From assembly GCA_047967505.1 (NCBI GenBank), contig CM106540.1: a DNA stretch of 64,000 nucleotides, one strand, 5' to 3'. The position numbers and the translations under genes are program-made. Of this stretch, positions 43,136-53,050 are shown piece after piece. Under the pieces are notes generated by a model, which had not been told where the DNA came from, searched no databases, and saw nothing but the letters and a program-made list of their open reading frames with translations. The DNA is from Dipteris shenzhenensis. Lineage: Eukaryota > Polypodiophyta > Polypodiopsida > Gleicheniales. The first letter of the stretch is position 1, and every line of letters starts with the position of its first letter.

Positions 43136-46100
43136 GATCCTAACTTGAAATGAGCTCTCCATTTTATCTAATGCAGCTAAATTTGATTTTTCAATCAAAT
43201 TTAGAGGTGGTTGCATTGTTGAAGTAGAAGGGAGTGCCTCCGTATTGACTTCATCCATTTCTTCTCCCTCTATTGCCTGTAAACAAATATGAGAGATTAG
43301 ATTCATTATCTTTAAATTTAAATCTTATTTAAAAAATTGTATTTAGTTGAGAAATAGAGAGTTCATACCGCTAAGTATTGTCGTAGTGGCCTTTTTTCAT
43401 AACCCTGCGAGCCATAATTATCAAAGAAGGCATCATCATATTTGTCTTGATCCACCAACCTCTCTGTGAATGGGTCATGTAAGTCCATCTTTTCATCATC
43501 AACAACTGGGACATTATGATCTTCAAGGTAATCATCCATGTCATCGGTGTCCTTCTGGTCTATCTCTTTTTCATAGCCTGTGGTTAGATCTGCTTGAAGC
43601 TGGAAATAGGCCATGAAATGCTTATTTTCAATAATATTGGTGGAGTTTCCTTTTCTTAGGAGATCCTCAAATAAATATCCCATCCTGCACAAGGTGACCT
43701 CCCAACCTACCGGCAGCAAATTCTCCATCATGGTAAGCAAGAGACTCCCACTTTTTGCAGGACTTCCATAGTTGTTTTTTTGATAATGTATGGACCTGGG
43801 AATATCTTGCTCTTCTAGCATCAATCTCAAATTATTTGAATTCCCTCTTATGTTCTTTTGTAAGGAGTGATCAGGGTTGGGACTCCGCATACACAGAAAG
43901 AATGATTCAAGAGTTTGAATCGCTATGCCACATTCTCTCTTGCCACTCTTTGCTGCATAAACACCACTATAGATCTTCAAATCTGATGAATATGCTCGCT
44001 CTAGAGTAACCTGCATGGCTTCTTTGTCTTTTTTATCAACAAATATGACAATGTTACAAATCGCCACTTTGCTAATGGTGGTATATACTATTCTATCAAT
44101 GAAGTTATGGATATCATCGCTAGAAACTTCATTGATAAAGAATAGTTGTGGCTTATCCCATGCTGACTCATTCTTGAAGAAGTCATCTTCTGAGACTCCC
44201 CTGAAGTTGACAAGCTTTCCAGACTCTGCCGTAACCTCTACATTGAATTGAAAGCTTTGGTGCATATCTGTCGGCATTCTTATCTCGCTGATTAATCTTT
44301 CCACATATGCAACCACCTGTTGTGGGATCTCTTTTCTCATATAAGAGGTTACTATTTCCGACCCATCTTCATCCTTTTTAACCCACCTGTTTGCCCATAG
44401 CTTTACCTTGGGTGTTGACAAAGAAGCTATATGCTTCACCACATTATAGTCAATGTTGCAATGAGTAAGTGGAATTTGTTTCTCTGACAGCAAATACTTG
44501 ATGGCACTATGCACTGCATCACGCCTCACCTGTACATTGATGCATTCTTCCATGCAGTGGTCTTTGTCTTTTTTTCCAAAAAACCATTCTTTCTTTAAAA
44601 TTTTTTGTGCTGCCATGGATGCATACTTATCAGGTAAGTACTTTACAGGCCTCCACATCCTTGCCATCAACTCCTTCTTATCCATTACCTTTGACTTGCC
44701 GGAGATAAACAAAGGAGCTTCATAGGTCAGCTGTCCACGCTCACAAGCAATGCACGTTTCAAGCATCTCATTGAACACTTCAACAGGACGAAATATGATA
44801 GAAGTGTAGTCGGCATATCTGTCCCTCACCACCTTGAGGCTTGTCATACTCTCTTCCCGCTCTTGGGTTCCCCTAGGCACAACTGCACTCAAAGAAGTAT
44901 AAAATTTTGTGAGTGTGTCGGCGTCTGCTTTTGTGACCTTTCACTTCAAATCAGGATTTGGAGAACCAAATGTTGTCCATATCACCCTTGCCTTCTGTAA
45001 GACCTCTGATGTTGAGGATATCTTACGCTTTCCATGGACATAATGATTAAGTCTTTCGGACTCAATCAAATACTTGATCTCATGCTTGAATATACAGATC
45101 GTTGCAGGATAATAATGGAATGAGCTTATCTTTACAAATTGTTCTAGAGTGAGTCTTTTGCCCTCCTTTGCTTCCCTTGCGATCTGATTACAAGCATAAG
45201 CCCAATGTTGACCATCAATGGGTTGGAATCTGCAATGAAGGAGAAATTCCTTCTTGACTTCCTTTAGCATATTCTCTCCTTGTGCCTCTTCGCCTTGTTC
45301 ATGTGGAATATTTTTTAGAGTGTTTTTAAAGAATTGACTGAAGATCTCCTCGAAATGTGTAGGCCCTGTAAATGTTATTTGATCCAAAAAACTATTTTTG
45401 GTTGGACAAAACATTATTGGGTGCAAGACCACATTGCTTGCCACAGGTTTCTTACCATCTCTCAAAGCCTCGTATATTTGCATTGCATAGGATATATCAA
45501 GGCTTCGGCTATTAGTAAACAGAGCTGCAGCTTCCACATCTTTGGCATTCACAAACCACGTCCTTTGACCCCAGATATATCCCACATCATCATCTGTAAC
45601 TGCTTCATTAAGACGCAGATTAAGATTTTTGATTGATGTGAGTTCATCCTGATCATCTTCAGCCTCGGATTCTGAGTCTTCTTCATCTTTCTCTTTTTTT
45701 GACCGTTTTTCATCCACATTATCTTTCTCTACAGTGGGACGATGTCTTTTCTTACTGCTTGGAACCGTGGCTCTTGCAGTACTAGCCTTTTGCATTTCAC
45801 GTCGTGGTTTGCTAGCAAGAGCTTCTAGCATAACTGTAGTGGATCGACCTTGATCTTCTTCAATTTTTGCTAATTCCCATGCACTCAAGGCTTGTTTTTC
45901 ATCATCCTTAGTTACATCCACCATTTCTAGCTCTAGAAGTTTGCGCTCATGTTCTACAGGTTTGTGACAGTGTGCCTGTTCTTCTTGTCCCTGCATTGAA
46001 GTCTGAGCTTTTTGATCTCCTTCATGTGATGATTCTTGCATATGAGGAGCATATTCTGCATCCTGAAAGTATTCAAACATTATCTTTGCATGCATCCTTT

Positions 46101-46578
46101 TTGCCACCACACTAGGAAATTGCTCCCAAGTATATGAAAGAGTCTCCAATGCCCTTTGCAGCTCTGGAAACTTTGATGGTTGAGGAGGAGGCATCACAAA
46201 GGTCTTTGCATCTCTCCTTGACACAATAAAATGCATACCGCCAACTTCAGGATCTGAACTCTTTGTTAAAATATCCACAAAGGTGTCTTTTTGCTGAATT
46301 ATTATGCCTACTACAAGGCTTGAAGTCATATCTTTTTTGAAGAAAGTAGCATCCCATGGATCTTCAACACCATTGAACTCCCTTTTTGACATAAGTAGAA
46401 AGAGTCTCTTTTCCTTTTGATGAAGAAACCAAGCTCTTCTACCCATGTAATATCGAGTCCACCTACCAAAGCCATTGGGGCTATATTCCTTTCCTTTGAA
46501 ATTCAAAGTGACATCAGAAACCCATTCTCTGATCTCAGAGTCATTTAGCATAGCCATCACATTAGTTGATTGCTCCAT
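43088..46578 (-). CDS. Large unassigned protein, about 1,130 codons, one in-frame TGA
   Basis: ATG at 46,578 opens MEQSTNVMAMLNDSEIREWV. After 545 codons a TGA (44,941-44,943) interrupts; the same frame then continues 524 codons to a phase-0 GT-AG intron (43,277-43,368) and a 62-codon last exon. There are no frameshifts. Visible parts are a basic then acidic stretch (KKRHRPTVEK; RSKKEKDEEDSESEAEDD), likely nuclear localisation and linker, and around residue 455 RFQPIDGQHWAYACNQ, reminiscent of the DGQHR motif of ParB/DndB-like domains. An Asp-rich C-terminal tail (DTDDMDDYLEDHN) precedes the intron. No family is firmly recognised. Its isolation among repeats and long open frame suggest a mobile-element protein, recently intact. 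Alternatives are a single stop-codon pseudogene or readthrough. Confidence 0.6.
43277..43368 (-). other. Intron in the large unassigned gene
   Basis: Minus-strand donor TTAGCG|GTATGAAC and acceptor TTTGTTTACAG|GCAATAG. Removing 92 AT-rich bases joins LRQYLA to AIEGEEMDEV in frame. Confidence 0.65.
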
Positions 46579-47640
46579 AATCTTGCAAGAAAAGATAATG
46601 AAGAATTTAGATACATACAAGTAAAGTACAATATACAACGCTTGATACAATAAATGTGGGAAATAGCCCAAAAGGCTTTACAAGGCTTCATATGGCAATA
46701 AATGTGGGAAATAGCCTAAAAGGCTTTACAAGGCTTAAATATTTGTACAAATGTAAAAGAATTAGCCAATAAAGCTTTACAAGTAATATAAAATGTCGTC
46801 TAGTGATAAAGCTTCAATCTTCGTGAAGATTCATGTAATCTGTTCATCCATTGATATCTGTGCACTGATACCCAACTGATGCAATCTATCCACTAAAAAC
46901 TGTTCCCCTGATATCCACTTATGCAGCCCACATGATATTATCCACTTATGCATCCCACTGATACTCGTTAATTAGTGAATGGTCGGGATGGTCGGGTTTA
47001 TTATAAGGCGCTTCATATGACAATAAATGTAAAAAATAGCATAAAAGGCTTTACAAGGATTTTTATGACAATAAATGAGCTTAAATATTTATACAAATGC
47101 AATAAAAATAACCAATAATCATCAAGCTCCAATATGTCCCATGACATGTAATCTGTCCACTGATATCTGCTCATGCAATCTGCCCACTGATAAACTTCTT
47201 GGTAAATGGTAAAAGGTCTTATTTAATAGCATGTTATGAGTGTTAAACCGCATGTGAGCGAAGGGACTGACAACGATTAGGAACTAGTTAGAAAAATTTG
47301 AGCATGGCTTCGATTGGCAACTTGGAGAATTGTCTCTCCTCTAAGGCAATCTAATCTATGCTAAACTATGCTAAACCAACCGTCGAAGCGAAGAAAAGCA
47401 ATAAATAATTTCTTTTTCTGTGTTCATTTTAATGTGCTGGGGTTTAAGAGGCTTAAATATGCAAAAGAAGGGGTTGTGATGTAGAGGCTAAACCTGCATG
47501 TGATATAAATGAAGAACAAGTATCTAAAGAAAAGTTAACATTTTTCAATTTAAAAGATGAATATATATAAAAATATTATCTCACCTTCAAAACAAACCAT
47601 AAATTCACTCTTTTATAATTTTTTAAAAGTATAATATAAA
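46579..47640. other. Upstream flank with short duplicated segments
   Basis: Contains three copies of an approximately 50-60 bp segment (CAATAAATGTGGGAAATAGC and AAAGGCTTTACAAGGCTT) at about 46,646, 46,694 and 47,023, and repeated CCACTGATATC / CACTTATGCA words at 46,850-46,970. No gene is seen. The duplications directly precede the large reading frame and might belong to its element's terminal region. Confidence 0.5.
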
Positions 47641-47667
47641 AGATGTAAATATATAAAACTCTCTTTA

Positions 47668-47701
<34 letters not shown>

Positions 47702-47881
47702 ACTCCTAAATCTCTTTGTAGCCATAGTCAAGACACCTCATTCTCTCTCTTAATCTCTCTCTCTCTCTCTCTCTCTATAACTCTTAAGTATTTTTCTCTC
47801 TATCCTCATCCCACTTATTCTCTCTCTCCCCCTCCCTCACTCTAGCAGAGAAGTTTCATTCCTCTCTCTCTCTCCCTCTCT

Positions 47882-47936
<55 letters not shown>

Positions 47937-48464
47937 CCTAAGTCTCCCTCTTCTCTTCTCTCTCTCTCTCTCTTTTCCTCTCTCCTCTCCCCACGTTTCA
48001 TTTTGATAAACATCTCTCTCTCTCTCTCTCTCTCCCTCTCTCTCTTTCCCTCTCTCCCTCTTTCTCTCTCTCCCTCTCTCTCTTTCTCTCTCTCTCTCCC
48101 TCTCTCTCCCTACTCTCTCCCTCCCTCAAGCAGCCACGGTCCCCAAGAGACCCACTTCTCTCTCTTAATCTCTCTCCCCCTCTCTCCTCTCTCTTTCCCC
48201 CTCCCTACTCTTCTCTCTCATTTAAAAATATAATATAAAAGATGTAAATATATAAAACTCTCTTTACTTTCTCTCTCTCTCTCTCTCTCGACTCCTAAAT
48301 CTCTTTGTAGCCATAGTCAAGACACCTCATTCTCTCTCTTAATCTCTCTCTCTCTCTCTCTTTGACAACTCTTAAGTATTTTTCTCTCTATCCTCATCCC
48401 ACTTATTCTCTCTCTCCCTCTCCCTCCCTCTAGCACAGAAGTTTCATTCCTCTCTCTCTCTCCC

Positions 48465-48496
<32 letters not shown>

Positions 48497-48690
48497 CCTA
48501 AGTCTCCGTCTTCTCTTCTCTCTCTCTCTCTTTGTAGCCATAGTCAAGACACCTCATTCTCTCTCTTAATCTCTCTCTCTCTCTCTCTTTGACAACTCTT
48601 AAGTATTTTTCTCTCTATCCTCATCCCACTTATTCTCTCTCTCCCTCCCTCTAGCACAGAAGTTTCATTCCTCTCTCTCTCTCCCTCTCT

Positions 48691-48736
<46 letters not shown>

Positions 48737-49195
48737 AAGTCTCCCTCTTCTCTTCTCTCTCTCTCTCTTTTCCTCTCTCCTCTCGCCACGTTTCATTTTG
48801 ATAAACATCTCTCTCTCTCTCTCTCTCTCTCCCTCTCTCTCTTTCCCTCTCTCTCTCTTTCTCTCTCTCCCTCTCTCTCTTTCTCTCTCTCTCCCTCTCT
48901 CTCCCTACTCTCTCCCTCCCTCAAGCAGCCACGGCCCCCAAAAGACCCGCTTCTCTCTCTTAATCTCTCTCCCCCTCTCTCCTCTCTCTTTACCCACTTC
49001 TCTCTCTTAATCTCTCTCCCCCTCTCTCCTCTCTCTTTCTTTCCCTCCCTACTCTTCTCTCTCATTTAAGGAGCCCCTCTTCTCTGTGTGAATCTCTCTC
49101 TCTCTCTCCCTCTCTCCCTCTCCTCTCTCATTTAAGGAGCCCCTCTTCTCTCTCTTAATTTCTCTCTTTCCCTCCCTCCCTATTCTCTCATTTCT
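47640..49195. repeat. CT-rich microsatellite block with internal tandem duplications
   Basis: Almost entirely CTCTCT/CCCTCTCT. Embedded non-CT markers show duplication: TTTGTAGCCATAGTCAAGAC occurs at about 47,713, 48,303 and 48,532, CCACGTTTCATTTTGATAAA at about 47,991 and 48,786, and CAAGCAGCCACGG at 48,126 and 48,922. Open frames (Ser/Leu-rich, Arg/Glu-rich on the other strand) are artefacts. Confidence 0.9.
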
Positions 49196-49868
49196 CAAAT
49201 TTACAAACTCAAATATAAATAAAAAACTAATTAAAATAGAACTCAAAAACTCAAATAAGAAACTAATTTAAAAAGAATTGTAATGCCTTCTAAAAGACCA
49301 CCCTCCTCAAAAACTTTAAGAATAAACTAATTGAAAAAGAATTATAAGTAAAGAAAAAGAATTACAATATGAATTTTAAGAAATAGAACTCAAAAACCTT
49401 AACAAGAAACTAATTGAAAAGAATTGTAAGTAAAGAAAAAGAATTACAAGACGAATAAAAAAGAATGCAAGTACCTGGAAAAAGTGAAAAAAGTAAGGCT
49501 CCGCTTATCCTTTCTCTTCCGCTCTTGGTTGCTTCAATGAAATGAGGAGAGAGTTAAAACTAGCCCACTCCTCCTACGCATAAATTTGAATTTTCAAAAA
49601 AGAGAGGGAAATTTGAATTCATTATAAATTTGAATTCAAATTTGTGTTCAACATTCTTCTTATACTTTCTTCTATACATTCTTCTCATACGTTCCTTTTG
49701 AATTCAAATTTGTGTTCAACATTCTTCTTGATACTTTCTTCAACATTCTTCTCGATTCTCGTAAGTCCTTTTCATTCTTCTCGTAAGTCCTTTAAGTCCT
49801 TTTCATTCTCGTAAGTCCTTTTCATTCTTCTCGTAAGTCAAATCTTATTTGTCGTTCTTGTTCGTGAT
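49196..49868. other. AT-rich spacer, no gene
   Basis: Repeated AAACTAATTGAAAAAGAATT words and a run of TCGTAAGTCCTTTTCATTCT repeats at about 49,757-49,840. TGCAAGTACCTGGAAAAAG at 49,466-49,484 recurs at 52,244-52,262. Confidence 0.5.
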
Positions 49869-52195
49869 AGTAAGTCAAATCCTCCTCTCCCATCTCTCTC
49901 CTTCTGCTCCCTCCTCTCCTCTCCCTCTCTCTCTCTCCTCTCTCTCCTTCCTCTCCTCTCCCTCCCTCCCTCCATCCATCCCTCGACCCAACCCTCTCCT
50001 CCCTTCCCCTTCCCTCCCCTCCCTCCGCCGCCAAAACTCCTCCCTCGACCCCTCCCTTCCCCTCCCCCCCCCTCCTTCCCCAAAATCCCCCTCGCCCTCT
50101 CCCTCCCCTCCCACTACCCTTCCCCCTCTCCCGTCGCCTAACCCCTTCCTCCCCTACCCCTTTTTCCCCCTACCCCCTTTTTCCCACCCCCCTTCGCGAC
50201 CCCCCCAACCCTCCCACCCTCTTCCCCACTCCCCCTTCCCCGGGCTGGCTGCCGTTGCCGCCAGCCCCCCCCCCAAACCCCTCCCACCCCTTTGCCCCCC
50301 TCTCAACCCTCCCCCCCCACCTTGGGGACCCCCCCAGACCTCCCTCCCTTTCCTCCCCCCCCCTGCTCTCAACCCGTCCCAACCCCTTGCCCCCCTCTCA
50401 ACCCTCCCCCCCCCTCCTTGGTGACCGTCGCCCCCCCCCCTCCTTCCCGACCCCATAGAGCCCTCCCCCCTTTCCCACCCACCCTTCCCCAGGCTGGCGG
50501 CCGCGGCCGCCAGCCCCCTCCCCTCCTCTCAACCTCTCCCACCCCCTCTCCCACCCCCTCCCCCTCTCAGTGCTCCCCCCTTCTTCACCCTTCCCCCTCC
50601 CCCTCTCAGCGCTCCCCCTTCCCCACCCCCCCCTTCACGACCCCAGCCCCTCCCACCCCCTTTCCTCCCACCCAACCCCCTCGTCGGGCTGGCAGCCGCG
50701 GCTGCCAGCCCCCCCCCTCTTCACACTCCCCCCCTTCGCGACCCCCCAGCCCTCCCCCTCCCTCTTCCCCACACCCCCCTTCACCCGCGCTGGCGACTGC
50801 GGCCGCCAGCCCCCCCCCCTTCTCAACCCCTCCCACCACCCCCCTCCCCCCCCCCAACCCCCTCCCCGGGCTGGCGGCTGCGGCCGCCAGCCCCCCCCCT
50901 CTCAGCCCCTCCCACCCCCTTTCCTCCCACCCAACCCCCTCCCCGGGCTGGCGGCCGCGGCCGCCAGCCCCCTCTCAGCCCCTCCCACCCCCTTTCCTCC
51001 CACCCAACCCCTCCCCGGGCTGGCGGCCCAGCCGCTACTTCCCCCCCCCTCTTCACCCTCCCCCCCCTTCGCTACCCCCCAGCCTCGCCAGCCCCCCCCT
51101 CCTCTCACCCCCTTTCCTCCCACCCAACCCCTCCCCGAGCTGGCGGCCGCGGCCGCTAGCCCCCCCTTCACACTCCCCCCCTTCGTGACCCCCCAGCCCT
51201 CCCCCTCCCTCTTCCCCACACCCCCCCTTCACCCGAGCTGGCGGCCGCAGCTGCCAGCCCCCCCTCCTTCACTCTTTCCCACCCCCCCTTGCCCGGGCTG
51301 GCGGCCCCCCCCTCCTCTCACCCCCTTTCCTCCCACCCAACCCCTCCCCGGGCTGGCGGCCGCGGCCGCCAGCCCCCCCTCTCTTCACCCTCCCCCCCCC
51401 TTCGCTACCCGCCAGCCCCCCCCCTCTTCACCCTCCCCCCCCTTCGCAACCCCTCCCCGGGCTGGCGGCCAGCCCCCCCTCTTCACCCTCCCCCCCCTTC
51501 AGCCGCTCCCACCCAACCCCCTCCCCGCCCCCTCTCAGCCGCTCCCCCCCCTCATCCGCCCTCCCTGCCCCCCCTCTCAGCTGCCCCCTCTCAGCCGCTC
51601 CCCCCCCCTCAGCCACCCTCCCCGCCCCCCCTCTCAACCGCTCCCACCCAAGCCCCTCCTCGGGCTGGCGGCCGCGGCTGCCAGCCCCCCCCCTCTTCAC
51701 CCTCCCCCCCCTTCGCTACCCCCAGCTCTCCCCCTCCCTCTTCCCCACACCCCCCCTTCCCCCGGGCTGGCGGCCGCGGCCGCCAGCCCCCCCCTCAGCC
51801 GCTCCCACTAAACCGCCCTCCCCGCCCCCCCTCAGCCACCCTCCCCGCCCCCCCTCTCAGCCGCTCCCACCCAACCCCCTCCCCGCCCATGAGCTGGCGG
51901 CCGCGGCCGCCAGCCCCCCTCCCACCCCTTTCGCTCCTCCTACCCCTCTCACCCCTCCCACCCAACCCCCTCCCCGCTCCCGAGCTGGCGGCGTGGCCGC
52001 CAGCCCCCCCTCCCACCCGCTTCCCTCCCAGCTCTCCCTCCCACCCGCCGCGCCAGCCTCCCCACCCGCTTCCCTCCCACCCACCTCTCTCTTCGCCCCG
52101 AGCTGGCGGCTGCTGCCGCCAGCCCCCTTCCTCCCCTCCCTTCCTCCTCCCTTCCCTCCATCCTCTTCTTCTCCTCCCCTGAACCTTTCTCTCTC
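49869..52195. repeat. C-rich block with arrayed GC palindrome
   Basis: Over 2.3 kb of C-rich, strongly strand-asymmetric sequence. About 17 copies, by eye, of a palindrome with core CTGGCGGCCGCGGCCGCCAG lie at 50-250 bp spacing (for example 50,242, 50,491, 50,687, 50,944, 51,348, 51,763, 51,890). Several are perfect and carry a NotI site; some are half-copies. Spacers are CCCCCCCTCTTCACCCTCC-like. The long proline-rich and glycine-rich frames are by-products of C runs. Confidence 0.85.
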
Positions 52196-53050
52196 TAGTT
52201 CCTCTCTCTTCAAATTTTAAAAAAGAAACTAGAAAAAAAAGTTTGCAAGTACCTGGAAAAAGTTTGTAAGTTTGCTCTTTCTTGCTTTCTTGCTCTTCCT
52301 TGCTCTCTTGATCGTTCTTGCTTTCTTGCTTTCTTGCTTTAGTGAATGAAATGAGGGGAGAATGAATGAAGAAGGAAGACTATATATAAGAAAAATTAGG
52401 TTTTCCTCCTCCTCTCCTATTGGCTTTCCATTCCTCCCCTCTCTCCTATTGGCTTTTCATTTATCTCCTCTCCCATTGGCTCCCATTACTCCCCCTCTCC
52501 TATTGAACCCCCATCCCTCATCCATTAGCCCTCCTCCCATCCATCCATTTCTTCTTCCTCCCCATTGCCACCACTCCCATCCCACATTTCCACCACGTCC
52601 CATACTCCTCCCATTTCCCAAAATCCCATATTTCCCCATCTCACCCTCCTCTTTTTCATCCCCTATTAACTCCCTCACTCATTTCACTTCCTTATTAGCC
52701 TACTCCCCTATTACCTTCCCTCTCCCATTCCATTCTTCCCTCCCCACTCTCACTTCCACTTCCCATTACTCACTTGCCATTTAAAAACTATTAATATATT
52801 ATTATACTATTTTTTATACTTATTATCATACACCCTTATTACTTCCCTATGGGCAAAATCACAGGTGTCAAAGCGATCCTATTGTGGTCATACAACAACT
52901 GTGCTTTTATTCAAGGGCATATTTATCCTCATCAACAAGCTTATTTACTCAAGGTATGAAGTGCATAATTTGTGCACTAGGTGTTTACTTTGTGTCAAAA
53001 TTGTTTGCCACACACACACATATACATATACCGAGAATTTTCTAATATTA
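52196..53050. other. Spacer between C-rich block and satellite
   Basis: Begins with the TGCAAGTACCTGGAAAAAG repeat and TTGCTTTCTTGCTC words. At 52,405-52,520 CTCCYATTGGC-type words repeat. A (CA)n run lies near 53,010. No gene is supported. Confidence 0.5.

Noticed and set aside
47900-49250. Ser/Leu-rich and Arg/Glu-rich frames in the CT block
   Set aside because: Dinucleotide repeats give open frames automatically.
49849-52182. Proline-rich frames up to 413 codons and glycine-rich antisense frames (extensin-like)
   Set aside because: They arise from C runs; no signal peptide, no SPPPP-Tyr pattern, overlapping in all frames, and they read through the palindromes.
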